Shown piece after piece: positions 26,697 to 35,314 of a stretch of 64,000 bases of DNA. The translations under genes were made by a program, and so were the position numbers. Source of the stretch: Streptomyces sp. B21-105 (lineage in GTDB: Bacteria; Actinomycetota; Actinomycetes; Streptomycetales; Streptomycetaceae). The stretch is taken from the NCBI RefSeq assembly GCF_036898465.1, contig NZ_JARUMJ010000001.1, positions 7,626,001-7,690,000 on the forward strand, written 5' to 3'. A model generated the notes under the pieces. It was not told where the DNA came from and did no database searches. It saw nothing but the letters and a program-made list of their open reading frames with translations. The first letter of the stretch is position 1, and every line of letters begins with the position of its first letter.

Positions 26697-27289
26697 GCGG
26701 CTTCTTCCTTCTGGTCACGGGGCCGGGGCAGGGGCAGGGCGAGCTCGCCCTCCACGTGCACACCGAGCGTGTTGATGACGGTGGCGATGGTCAGGTACTG
26801 GCCGACGGTGTAGAGGACGTCGATGACCTGCTCGGTGCTCAGGCGGGCGGTCAGCCGGCCCCAGAGCTCGTCGTCCACGCCCTGGTGGTCCAGGAGCGAG
26901 TCGGTGGCGGTGAGCAGCACCCGGTCCAGCTCGTCGAGCCCGTCCCAGTCGCCGTTCACGGCGGCCAGGATCGTGTCGTCGGCGAGCCCGGCGCGGCGGG
27001 CGATCCGGACGTGCTGGTCCCACTCGTACGCGGCCTGCGCACGGGCCGCGATCCGCAGGATCATCAGCTCGCGGGACAGCAGCGGCAGGGTGTTCTTCCC
27101 CAGCACATGGTTGCCGAAGACGATGAAGCGGCGCAGCGCGTCCTCGTGGTGGGCCAGGGTCGCCCAGATCGTGTAGATCCGGCCGTCCTGATCGCGGTAC
27201 GGCGCCAGCGACGCCAGTGTCTTCTCGTGCAGCTCGCTCTCGTCGACGGGCTGCAGGCGGGCCTTCTTCTCGGGCACTTCTCCCGGCAT
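26693..27289 (-). CDS. Carboxymuconolactone decarboxylase-family protein
   Basis: A 198-residue all-helical protein of the CMD/AhpD-like fold. The core is NTLPLLSRELMILRIAARAQAAYEWDQHVRIARRAG, followed by LLTATDSLL. The redox CxxC of AhpD is absent, and the family is functionally diverse (decarboxylases, hydratases, peroxidases). As first gene of the leftward operon, downstream of motif copy 2, it probably acts in the aromatic pathway, but its reaction is not assignable. Confidence 0.8.
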   Translation of the reverse strand: MPGEVPEKKARLQPVDESELHEKTLASLAPYRDQDGRIYTIWATLAHHEDALRRFIVFGNHVLGKNTLPLLSRELMILRIAARAQAAYEWDQHVRIARRAGLADDTILAAVNGDWDGLDELDRVLLTATDSLLDHQGVDDELWGRLTARLSTEQVIDVLYTVGQYLTIATVINTLGVHVEGELALPLPRPRDQKEEAA

Positions 27290-27329
27290 CGGAGACCTCC
27301 TCGGCTCGATGGCGTCAACGTATTCGTAT

Positions 27330-27354
27330 GAGTCTTGACCGTCAAGGGTCTAAC
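27330..27354. promoter_or_regulatory. Putative MarR operator, copy 2, in the divergent promoter
   Basis: Read on the minus strand this stretch begins GTTAGACCCTTGACGGTCAA. It includes the perfect palindrome CTTGAC-C-GTCAAG (27334-27346). On the minus strand TTGACG can serve as a -35 box, with TACGTT 17 nt downstream as -10, for the CMD-family gene. It also lies just before the dioxygenase start at 27371, so one bound regulator could block both directions. Confidence 0.6.
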
Positions 27355-27370
27355 AAATACCGTCTTCGCC

Positions 27371-28255
27371 ATGACGATCCAGAGCCTTGGGTACGTGGGC
27401 ATCGGTGCGCCCGACCCGACAACATGGGCTGAGTACGCCCGCACAGTGATCGGCCTCGCGGTCGAGCCCGGGACCGCATCCGACAGCGGTTCAGCCGCGG
27501 GCGGCGATCACGTCCGCTACCGCCTGCGCATGGACCAGCACCCCTTCCGCATGTGGCTGACCGAGGCGCCGACGGGCGGCGTGACGGTCATCGGTTGGGA
27601 GGTCCGCGACCCGGCGGCCGTCGAGGAGATGACGGTGCGCCTCAAGGAGGCCGGAGTCGACGTGTCCGTCGGCACCGATGAGGAGTGCCAGGACCGCCAG
27701 GTGGCCCGGATGGTGCACTTCACCGGCCCCCTCGGCATCCGAACCGAGCTCTTCTGCGGCCGCCGCCTGGCCCCCAGCCAGTTCGTCTCGCCGCTGGGCG
27801 TCGACTTCGTGACCGGAGAGCAGGGGCTCGGGCACGTGGTGATGAAGACGCCGCACGTGCAGGCGGCGGTCGACTTCTACTGCGACGTCCTGGGATTCCG
27901 GCTCAGCGACACCGCCGACTACCCCTGGGGCACCTTCTACTTCCTCGGCTGCAACCCAAGGCACCACAGCATCGCGTTCATCCGGTCGTACAAGAACGAG
28001 GGAACCCACCACATCCTGTGTGAGGTGACCAGCCCGGAGGAGGTCGGCCGCGCCCTCGACCGAACGCGTGAGCACGACGTGAAACTCATGGCCACGCTCG
28101 GCAAGCACGCCAACGACGGGATGTTCTCCTTCTACATGACCTCGCCGGCCGGCTTCGGCATCGAGATCGGCGCGGGCGGCGTGCAGGTCGACGAGAGCAC
28201 CTGGGTCAGCCGGGTCTACACCGCCGACATCTGGGGCCACCACCCGGCCGAGTGA
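27371..28255 (+). CDS. Type I extradiol dioxygenase (two-domain VOC)
   Basis: A 294-residue protein with two VOC domains, the build of 2,3-dihydroxybiphenyl-type ring-cleavage dioxygenases. In the C-terminal domain the iron ligands can be placed: His in GLGHVVMKTP, His in PRHHSIAF, and Glu in GFGIEIG, with the conserved Tyr in DGMFSFYMTSPAGF. It should cleave a catechol-type ring next to a hydroxyl. The ATG at 27371 (MTIQSLGYVGIG) is the family-like start. It is divergent from the CMD-family gene across a 81-bp promoter region with motif copy 2. Confidence 0.88.
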   Translation: MTIQSLGYVGIGAPDPTTWAEYARTVIGLAVEPGTASDSGSAAGGDHVRYRLRMDQHPFRMWLTEAPTGGVTVIGWEVRDPAAVEEMTVRLKEAGVDVSVGTDEECQDRQVARMVHFTGPLGIRTELFCGRRLAPSQFVSPLGVDFVTGEQGLGHVVMKTPHVQAAVDFYCDVLGFRLSDTADYPWGTFYFLGCNPRHHSIAFIRSYKNEGTHHILCEVTSPEEVGRALDRTREHDVKLMATLGKHANDGMFSFYMTSPAGFGIEIGAGGVQVDESTWVSRVYTADIWGHHPAE

Positions 28256-28309
28256 ACGGCGCACCTTCCGTAACCCTCCTCGACGTTCTCGAAGAAAGCG
28301 GGCCCCACC

Positions 28310-29857
28310 ATGCTCCAGAGCTATCTGCAGGACACCTGGGTCACCCCCACGGCCACGGACGGGTCCGCGACCGACGTGCACGACGCGGTCACGGGAGACC
28401 TGGTCTGCCGTGTCTCCTCCGCCGGCCTCGACCTCACCGGGGCGTTCGGCCACGCCCGCCGCGTCGGCGGCCCCGCGCTGCGGGCCCTGACCTTCCACCG
28501 GCGGGCCGACCTCCTGGACGCCGTCGCCGCCGCCGTCCGCGCCCGCCGCGAGGAGCTCTACGCCCTCTCTGCCCGCGCCGGAGCCACCCTGAACGACGCC
28601 CGCTACGACATCGACGGCGGCATCCGCGTCCTGCGCGACTACGCCGACCGAGCCCGCACCGAACTCCCGGACGCCCCCTACCTGGTCGAGGGCCCCGCCG
28701 AACGCCTCGCGCGGGGCGAGGACTTCCTGGGCGTCCACCTCGTCACCCCCTCCCCGGGGTTGATGCTCCAGGTGAACGCCTTCAACTTCCCCGTCTGGGC
28801 CCCGCTGGAGAAGCTGGCCCAGGCCGTGCTGGCGGGCATGCCGAGCGTGGTGAAGCCGGCCACCCCGACCGCGTACCTCACCGAGCACCTGGTCCGGATC
28901 CTGACGGAGGCCGGTGTCCTGCCGTCGGGGACCCTCCAACTGGTCGTGGGCTCGGTACGGCCGGCCCTCGACCTGCTCGGCGAGCAGGACGTCCTCTCCT
29001 TCACCGGCTCCGCCGCCACCGCCGAGACCCTGCGCACCCATGCCCGCCTGGTGTCCCGCTCGGTCCGATTCAACGCCGAGGCGGACTCCGTCAACGCGAT
29101 CGTCCTGGCCCCCGACGTCACACCCGGCTCACCGCTCTTCGACGCGTTCGTGCGCGAGGTGGTGACCGAGATGACGGTGAAGGCGGGCCAGAAGTGCACC
29201 GCGATCCGCCGCGTCCTCGTCCCCCGGGAGCAGGAGTCCGCCGCCCTCGACGCGATCTGTGCCGAACTGGCCGGAGTGACCGTCGGTGACCCCGGCGCCG
29301 AGGGCGTCCGGATGGGCCCGGTCGTCAGCCTCGCCCAGCGCGACGACGTACGGCGCGCGGTACGCCGTATCGCGGGGTCCGGCCGCTTCGTACACGGCGA
29401 CCCGGCGAAAGTGCGGGCGGTCGACGCCGACCCCGAGCGGGGCGCCTTCCTGGACACCCTCCTCATCTCCGCCGACCCCGAGGCCGCCGCGCCCCACGAG
29501 GTCGAGCCGTTCGGACCGGCGGCGACGGTGCTGGCGTACCGCGACACCGGGCACGCGGCGGATCTGTTGGCGCGGGGGCGGGGCAGCCTCGCCGCGTCGA
29601 CGGTGAGCGACGACGTCGACTGGACGAGCGCGTTCGTATGCGAGACGGCGGCCTGGCACGGGCGGCTGCACCTGCTCGACTCGCTGACCATGGGGCAGAC
29701 CACCGGACACGGGTCACCGCTGCCGGGGCTGCGGCACGGCGGCCCCGGGCGGGCCGGTGGAGGGTCGGAGATGGCGGGTGTCAGAGGTGTGGTGGACCTG
29801 ATGCAGCGGACGGCGGTGCAGGGGTCCCGGCGGGCACTGGACTCGCTGGGAGCGTAG
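28310..29857 (+). CDS. PaaZ/BoxD-type aldehyde dehydrogenase
   Basis: A 515-residue aldehyde dehydrogenase lacking the MaoC-like hydratase domain of full PaaZ. The N-terminal LQSYLQDTWVTP and VGGPALRALTFHRRADLL are characteristic of the PaaZ/BoxD group. NAFNFPVWAPLEKLAQAVLAG, the catalytic Glu in RFNAEADSVNA and the Cys in VKAGQKCTAIRRVLVP are present. These enzymes oxidise semialdehydes arising from ring opening (often CoA-bound) to the acid. It follows the dioxygenase by 54 bp on the same strand, consistent with processing of its ring-opened product. Confidence 0.88.
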   Translation: MLQSYLQDTWVTPTATDGSATDVHDAVTGDLVCRVSSAGLDLTGAFGHARRVGGPALRALTFHRRADLLDAVAAAVRARREELYALSARAGATLNDARYDIDGGIRVLRDYADRARTELPDAPYLVEGPAERLARGEDFLGVHLVTPSPGLMLQVNAFNFPVWAPLEKLAQAVLAGMPSVVKPATPTAYLTEHLVRILTEAGVLPSGTLQLVVGSVRPALDLLGEQDVLSFTGSAATAETLRTHARLVSRSVRFNAEADSVNAIVLAPDVTPGSPLFDAFVREVVTEMTVKAGQKCTAIRRVLVPREQESAALDAICAELAGVTVGDPGAEGVRMGPVVSLAQRDDVRRAVRRIAGSGRFVHGDPAKVRAVDADPERGAFLDTLLISADPEAAAPHEVEPFGPAATVLAYRDTGHAADLLARGRGSLAASTVSDDVDWTSAFVCETAAWHGRLHLLDSLTMGQTTGHGSPLPGLRHGGPGRAGGGSEMAGVRGVVDLMQRTAVQGSRRALDSLGA

Positions 29858-29989
29858 GCGCGCTGATGGTGCGGGCGGCTGAGGCCGCCCGCCGCGGACG
29901 GCTGAGCTTGGAGTCACCGTCGGTCAGCGCATCGCGGTCCACTGCCGAATCCGCAACCGGCGGAAGCTCGGCTCGCGAGGTGGCCGGAC

Positions 29990-30305
29990 ACCGAAGTGCG
30001 ACACGCCTGAGCGGCTGAACACCGAGGCATCCTTGGCCGCCCTTTGCGGAGTCAGCCCCATCGAGTACTCCTCTGGCCGTCGGAGCACGCGTCGGCTCAA
30101 CTACGGCGGGGACCGCCAGGCCAACGCGGCCCTGTACCGCATCGTGTTCACCCGCCTGCGCCACGACCCTCGCACCCAGGCGTACTACGAACGCCGCGCC
30201 CAGGAGGGCAAGACCCGCCGTGAGATCATCCGATGCCTCAAGCGATACGCAGCCCGCGAGGTCTTCAACCTGGTCAGACCGGTTTCCCGCGCCCCCGCGT
30301 TATAG
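29990..30305 (+). pseudogene. IS110-family transposase C-terminal remnant
   Basis: From about 30012 the frame reads LNTEASLAALCGVSPIEYSSG, LNYGGDRQANAALYRIVFTRLRHDPRT and RREIIRCLKRYAAREVFNLV, the C-terminal transposase_20 domain of IS110 proteins. The N-terminal DEDD domain is missing. By eye it is clearly related to, but not identical with, the remnant at 12605-13411, so the two are different family members rather than a fresh duplication. Confidence 0.8.
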
Positions 30306-30545
30306 GGGCGTCCGTGATACGTGAGTGAGACACCGTCGAACACCCTGCAATACCGCTTTGACGGGCCAGAAGAGGCTCCCGTCCTGATCCTGGGTCCCTC
30401 CCTGGGTACCACATGGCACAGGTTGTAGAGACCGTCCGTGGGCGTCCAGGCCGGTCCAAGATGAGCGCGTAATGCCAGGTCAGGGCATTCCGGTCCGGTG
30501 GAGTCGGCTCAGTCGGTGATAGGCGTGTGAGAGCGGAGTGCGACG

Positions 30546-30579
30546 AGAAGCCCCGCAGGTGCGGCCCGGCGGGGCTTCT
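30546..30579. terminator. GC-rich hairpin beside excisionase copy B
   Basis: The 11-bp arms AGAAGCCCCGC and GCGGGGCTTCT enclose a 12-nt loop. The same core stem (GAAGCCCCGC) follows copy C at 31040-31097. It is positioned as a terminator of the minus-strand remnant. Confidence 0.5.
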
Positions 30580-30589
30580 GAGTAGGTGA

Positions 30590-30800
30590 GTTTCCGCGTC
30601 CGCCTTGAGCCCCGTTGCACTCGGTGCCTCCTCTCTCGAGCACCCGACGCAAGGGCGCGGTGACGACACGCGTTTTACGGCCGATGCGCGGCATCAGACC
30701 TCGGAATTCTTCGCGAGCAACCAGGTCGCAGCGTTAGCCCCTGCAAAGCCCAACGCCTTGGGAGGCGTCTGCGGCACTGCCTTTCCCTCCGACATTGCGG
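30590..30800 (-). pseudogene. Excisionase-like gene remnant (copy B)
   Basis: The minus-strand segments ALGFAGANAATWLLAKNSE and RIGRKTRVVTAPLRRVLERG correspond to ALGFSRAKGYDLVRRAE and RIGRSTRIVTASLLRVLESG of copy C. The order is kept but the frame is broken by a stop between the two parts. The gene is dead. Confidence 0.6.
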
Positions 30801-31039
30801 GGACCGCGTGGATCGACCGTCATGGGACTGCTGGCGCGGCGGTCGCCAGCCCGTCACCCGTCACCGCCTAGTATTTGCCCGCTTCATCACGCGGCCGCAT
30901 CGCTCCGCTGGCCTGGTAGTGGGTGGCATCCCTACACGCAGCCCGCTGCCGATCGCTACCCGCTACCCTGGACCTGACCTGGGACGTCAGGGCAGTTGTA
31001 CCGCAATGCGGTCCGCTTTCCTGCAGGCACGCCATACGG
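30801..31039. other. Intergenic stretch between excisionase copies
   Basis: No gene recognised. Open frames on both strands look random. Confidence 0.4.
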
Positions 31040-31097
31040 GCTCCTGCGCACGACGAAGCCCCGCCGAGCCCGGCGGGGCTTCGTCGTGCGCAGGAGC
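31040..31097. terminator. Perfect 27-bp inverted repeat with 4-nt loop
   Basis: Arms 31040-31066 and 31071-31097 are exact reverse complements around the loop AGCC. The right arm overlaps the stop codon of the excisionase-like gene on the minus strand. It is unusually long for an intrinsic terminator and lacks a clear T-tract, so it may act as a strong bidirectional terminator or another structural site. Confidence 0.75.
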
Positions 31098-31351
31098 TAT
31101 GACGGAGTGCAGCGGCTGGCGTGGGCAACGTTGTACTCCGGCACTCCACTTTCGAGCACGCGGAGCAAGGACGCGGTGACGATACGCGTGCTACGTCCGA
31201 TGCGTAGCACGCGGCACGGGAACTCCGCGCGACGCACCAGGTCGTAGCCCTTCGCCCGAGAGAACCCCAACGCCCTGGAGGCGTCTTCCACGCTCCCCGT
31301 TCCGTCCCAGGTGGCGCGGATGTGTGTAGGGCTGTAACGGGTGCTTTGCAT
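31097..31351 (-). CDS. Excisionase-like helix-turn-helix protein (copy C)
   Basis: An 84-residue protein. GSVEDASRALGFSRAKGYDLVRR is a MerR/excisionase-type winged helix-turn-helix, and FPCRVLRIGRSTRIVTASLLRVLE is the following wing and helix. Small DNA-binding proteins of this form accompany integrases of actinomycete integrative elements. I start at the ATG at 31351; the frame is open further upstream. It is the best preserved of three related copies. No integrase lies beside it, so it is probably an orphan. Confidence 0.65.
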   Translation of the reverse strand: MQSTRYSPTHIRATWDGTGSVEDASRALGFSRAKGYDLVRRAEFPCRVLRIGRSTRIVTASLLRVLESGVPEYNVAHASRCTPS

Positions 31352-31865
31352 ATCGTTGGTCTGTCTGTGCAATTCGGATGCTCCAGTTGCTAAGGCGGTG
31401 CGGCTTGCGTGCAGCCAATGGGATTTGAAGCTGCTCAATATGTGTGGCGCCGCGCGGCAGGGTCGGTAGGTCCCGGTGCTGACCCGGGAATGATCAAAAA
31501 AGCAAGTGACGTAAGTGAGGGTCGGTCACCACACCTTGCGCGCTGAGGTTGATGCCGATGAGTAGGCCACCCCGCCCGAGGTCAGCTTGGGATGCTGCGA
31601 CGCGCTTCGAGCGAACTTGAGCGCCCACGGCACCCGTTCCACGGAAACTCTGCGGTAGCCCAGATAGCCGACAGTCGCGCGACGCTTTGAAATTACAGCC
31701 GTCTTGGTGTTTCCTTTCGACGTAGGTGCAGGTCGTGGCGGTGGACCATCAATGATCCGGGGAAACGCCGGTTTGGCTAACCGGCGATCCCGCGCTATGT
31801 TGCTGCGCTTCGAAGCTATGCCTGTGCGCCCACTCGTGTAGTCAGCTGTTTCTGCGCTGTCTCCT
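31352..31865. other. Stretch without a recognisable gene
   Basis: About 500 bp of somewhat lower G+C than its surroundings. Frames on both strands give no known domain, and no repeat was noticed. Its left part is the upstream region of excisionase copy C. Confidence 0.4.
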
Positions 31866-33538
31866 CCCAGGGAGCTGCCGAACAATAACTCCTCGTTCTT
31901 GGTGAGGATCACGGGGGTGTGAGGTCGTGCCCGGCGATCTCGGCGAGCTGTTGGGCCGTGGTCACGGTGAGGGCGCCGGTCGAGACGATGTGCCCGAGCG
32001 CGGCGAGGACGGGGGTGGCCTCCCGGAGGGTGGCGCCGATCCTGCTTTTGGGCAGGCCGGTTGCCTCGGCGAGCGGTGCCTGGTCCATGGACCAGCGCTT
32101 CTTGAGGAGGAAGACGACGAGCTGGTCGGCGACGGAGAGCCGTCTGCCGCCGGCGCCGGGGCCTCCGTCGGGGCGCTTGCAGGGCAGGAAGATCGGCGGG
32201 TGCTCGGTGCACCAGGCTTGCTAGCGGGCGGTGAGCTCGTCGAAGGCGGCGGGCTCGAGTCCGGTGAGGCTGGGGTGCCGCAGCCAGGCAGGCAGCTTGT
32301 CACCGGCCGGGAAACGCCCGAACTCGGCACTGGGCGGGGGCGGTTCAGGGGCGAGGGGTTCGGGGCGCAGGGTGTAGTTCCACGTGCCGTGCCAGTCGTG
32401 TGGCGTGAGGGGCAGGCGGTCCATGACACTGTCGGGGACGGTGACCCCGGTGGGGTAAGTGCCAGGGTCGAAGTCGGCGTGGACGGACAGTCCGTTACGT
32501 GTGGTGGTCGCTCCGATGGTGCTGACGACGACTTCGTGGCTGGTCAGGGGCCTGCCGCGCCAGTTGATGCTGATCTGCGAAAACAGCCGGTGCTCTATTT
32601 TGTTCCACTTCGAAGTTCCCGGCGGAAAGTGACAGACCGTCACCTCGACGCCCGTCTCATAGGCGAAGTCCGCGAGTTCCTTCTTCCAGGCGCGCACGCG
32701 GTAGCCGTTGGAGCCTCCGGTGTCGGCGGTGACCAACAGGCGGGAAGCGTGCGGGTAGCGGCGTCGCCCCTCACCGTTCCACCAGCGGCGCAAGGTGGCC
32801 ACGGCGAAGGCGGAGGTGTCCCCGTCGCAGCCCACCGACACCCAGCCGGCGTCCGCGCCGATGTCGTAGATTCCGTAGGGCACCGCCTTCTGGGCGCCCT
32901 TCTCGGGAAAATCGTGCGCGCGGACCTGCACCGGCTGCCCGTCGGCGAGGTATGCCGTGACCTGGTCGTTGATGTAACGGAACTGGGCGTCCCGGTCCGG
33001 GTGCCGGGCTCCCTCGGTGGTCCTCGCGGTGCCCTGCAAAGAGAACCCCTCCGCCTTCAGCAGTGAGGCCACCGTGTCCGAGCCGACCCGGCGCCCCTGC
33101 CGCGTCAGCTCGGCCGCCAGATTCCGGGTGGACTTCACCGTCCACAGCAGCGGAGATTCCGGGTCGCCCCGCTGGTCCGGCCCGACCAGCGCCAGCAACG
33201 CGGGCACCAGCCCCGGATCCACCTCCCGCAAGGACTTCCGCCCCGCGCCCGGCGCCCGGACCCGACCCGCGGACTCCTCCGCGTCCTCCAGCTCCCGCTT
33301 CCCGCGCGACACCGTGGACTCAGCCACCCCGGCCGCCCGGGCCACCCTGCGAATCCCTCCATGGCCCAGAACACGGGCCGCCGCACCCAGCGTCAGACGC
33401 TGCTGCCGCTCATCGAGATGTGGCAGCAACAGCCCGAACACATCCACCAACTTCGCCTTCGTCCCCTCCGACACCACCGCATCCTACGACCCAACAGCCC
33501 ACGAATAGCGAGGAGTTATTGTTCGGCAGCTCCCAGGG
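31866..33538 (-). mobile_element. ISAzo13-family insertion sequence
   Basis: Inverted repeats of at least 23 bp (left 31873-31895, right 33509-33531, starting AGCTGCCGAACAATAACTCC) bound one transposase gene. The heptamer CCCAGGG occurs on both sides (31866-31872 and 33532-33538) and reads as a target duplication. Because CCCAGGG is part of the left tip of the old ISAs1 element, this IS landed at that tip. Confidence 0.8.
31909..33477 (-). pseudogene. ISAzo13-family transposase with an in-frame TAG
   Basis: The frame opens at 33477 and gives 418 residues to a TAG at 32221-32223: EGTKAKLVDVFGLLLPHL, STVSRGKRELEDAE, GAGRKSLREVDPGLVPALL, WTVKSTRNLAAELTRQG, LVTADTGGSNGYRVRAWKK and CHFPPGTSKWNKIEHRLFS are typical. 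After the TAG the same frame continues for about 100 codons (QAWCTEHPPIFLPCKRPDGG and a helix-turn-helix-like C-terminus) to a TGA at 31909. The family's full length matches the read-through form. The gene may be a one-codon pseudogene, or the first part may still work. Confidence 0.8.
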
Positions 33539-33543
33539 CTTGA

Positions 33544-33802
33544 TCAAGTTCCTTGAGTGTCTGGGTTGTTGGTGATGCCCAGGATGGCGAGTGCTCGTTC
33601 GGGTTCGTGGCGAATGGCGCGGGTGGTCTTGGCGATGTTGTCGGCTCCGAGGATCTTCAGGGTGCCGATGGCGAGGTTGCGGATGGTGGCCATGGCGCGG
33701 GGTGCAGCGCCGGTGTGAATGGTCGAGGCGTCCTCAGCGAACGTGACATCTCGGATGTAGTGGGAAGAATTTTCGATTCCCCAATGCCCGCGAATGGCGG
33801 CG
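33544..33802 (-). pseudogene. ISAs1 copy A transposase, C-terminal part
   Basis: The minus frame reads AIRGHWGIENSSHYIRDVTF, HTGAAPRAMATIRNLAIGTL and ALAILGITNN to a TGA at 33544. RGHWxIENxxHxxRDVxxxED is the conserved C-terminal block of ISAs1 transposases, with the third acidic catalytic residue. It continues directly from the part at 37546-38376 once IS21 is removed: RPIDLAA joins AIRGHWG. Confidence 0.8.
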
Positions 33803-33821
33803 TGTCGGCGTACACCTGAAC

Positions 33822-35197
33822 GCAGGGTCTTTGAGAAGTGATCTTGTGTCCGGGTTCGTCATGCCAGCCCGAGGGCGGTGAGGGGCCGTAGGTGGTCACG
33901 GGCGGTGCGGCGGAGGGCGGCTGCGATGTTGGTGTGTCCGTCCTGGCGGTGGATACCGATGGCGAGGTTGCGCAGGCCGGCCATGACGCGGGGCAGGCGG
34001 CGGGTGCGGGTCTTCGAGGCGTCCTCGTGGAAGGTGCGGTCGCGGACATGGTGGAGCTGGTTCTCGATGCGCCAGTGGCCACGGATCCAGGTGGCGAGTT
34101 CGCTGCCCGTGGCCGCGCCGGGTGGCAGGCTCGTGACCAGGTAGATCCGTTCGATCGTCAGCTTGCCCGTGCCCAGATCGCGTCTCCAGCGCACGACTTG
34201 GAGGGCCTGGCGGGCATGGGGGTAGTCGAGGTGGGCGAACGTGGCGGTCTTCAGACGGCGGATCTCGTCGCGGTGGTGGGCCCGTCCGCGTTCGTAGTGG
34301 TCCAGGCGGACGTCGCGCCAGGGCAGGCGCCGGACGCTCTCGTGGAGAGCGGGGTGGTTCCTTTTCACCACGGCGAGGTAGTGGGCTCCGCGTTTGTGCA
34401 GGTAGGTGGCGTGGTCGTGCTGGGTGTGCAGGGCGTCGGCGGTGATGACGGCGCCGGTCAGATCGATGCTGTCCAGGAGTGGAGCGAAGGCCGGGATCTC
34501 GTTGCTCTTCCCGTCGATCTGTCGTTGGGCGAGGACCTGGCCGCTGTGCGTCATCGCTGCGATCAGGGCGACGGCCGGCTGTTTCGCGGTGCGGGAACCG
34601 CGGAGAGTCTTGCCGTCGACGGCGATGATCTTCCGTCCCGAGGCTGGGGCCTTGCGTTCCTGGAGGAAGTGTCCGATGGCGCGGTCCAGTGCGTCACCGT
34701 CCGCGGCGGCCAGGACGAGGCGGATGGTCGTGGCATGGGGCGGGCGGATCAGGCCGGTCAGCGGATCGGGCCGGAACCCGAGCAGGGCCAGGACGCGCTG
34801 CGGGGCGTCGGCGACCCACTCGCCGATCGCTGTGATCGAGGCAGCGCCGGCCAGAACGGCGGCAGCCGCAGCGGTGAGCAGGGCCGTCCATGGGTGACGG
34901 ATACCTCGACGGGCCCGTGGGTCAGGCACCGTGGCTAGATAATTCCGCAGGTCAGCGACCGTTTTCAGCGGGGCAGGCCCGGAGGCGTCCCCCAGTTGCT
35001 GGAGACATGACGGCATGCGGGAAGATGGGTGCGCAGGCATGGACTCGCTCGGTGGTCATACGGACTCGACACCCACATGATCACCAGCATCCATGCCTGT
35101 TCTGCGTCCAGGGTCGCTGCCGACAGAAGCTGACAAGACGTCACATCCGGTGCTCAGCAGGCGAACCGCCCACCTCAAGACTTCTCAAGGGCCCTGC
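33822..35197 (-). mobile_element. ISAs1-family element (copy B), inserted in the IS21 left end
   Basis: Inverted repeats lie at 33822-33839 and 35180-35197 (ACTTCTCAAnGnCCCTGC read inward from each end). The octamer ACCTGAAC occurs immediately outside on both sides (33814-33821 and 35198-35205), a perfect 8-bp target duplication. The element is about 1.38 kb with one intact transposase gene. Confidence 0.85.
33859..35040 (-). CDS. ISAs1-family transposase (copy B, intact)
   Basis: A 393-residue transposase. [19 protein letters not shown] opens the family domain, the first catalytic Asp lies in [15 protein letters not shown], and [16 protein letters not shown] carries the second. The C-terminal block is [24 protein letters not shown] with the catalytic Glu. 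The gene is uninterrupted. An internal ATG at 35016 (MPSCLQQL) is an alternative start. Confidence 0.92.
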   Translation of the reverse strand: MPAHPSSRMPSCLQQLGDASGPAPLKTVADLRNYLATVPDPRARRGIRHPWTALLTAAAAAVLAGAASITAIGEWVADAPQRVLALLGFRPDPLTGLIRPPHATTIRLVLAAADGDALDRAIGHFLQERKAPASGRKIIAVDGKTLRGSRTAKQPAVALIAAMTHSGQVLAQRQIDGKSNEIPAFAPLLDSIDLTGAVITADALHTQHDHATYLHKRGAHYLAVVKRNHPALHESVRRLPWRDVRLDHYERGRAHHRDEIRRLKTATFAHLDYPHARQALQVVRWRRDLGTGKLTIERIYLVTSLPPGAATGSELATWIRGHWRIENQLHHVRDRTFHEDASKTRTRRLPRVMAGLRNLAIGIHRQDGHTNIAAALRRTARDHLRPLTALGLA

Positions 35198-35205
35198 ACC
35201 TGAAC

Positions 35206-35314
35206 GTCCCCACCCGCGTACGGATGAACGCGGCCAGTTCCTGAGACGGTGAGGAACGCCGGTGGGCACTCTGCTGCGTAATCGATGTGCTGCGGCAGGG
35301 GGTGGTCGGCGGTG
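35206..35314. other. IS21 left-end region before istA
   Basis: Part of the IS21 left end between ISAs1 copy B and istA. It contains internal end repeats but no gene. Confidence 0.5.

Noticed and set aside
27335..27370. Upstream start for the extradiol dioxygenase at 27335
   Set aside because: The extra 12 codons lie within the divergent promoter and the shared regulatory motif; the ATG at 27371 begins the family-typical sequence.
15850..29857. Assignment of the island to the benzoyl-CoA (box) pathway because of the BoxD-like dehydrogenase
   Set aside because: No BoxA, BoxB or BoxC counterpart is present; the P450 system and extradiol dioxygenase point elsewhere.
31526..32212. 228-codon minus-strand open frame
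   Set aside because: Its first half is a shadow frame of the ISAzo13 transposase read-through part; the second half has no recognisable domain.
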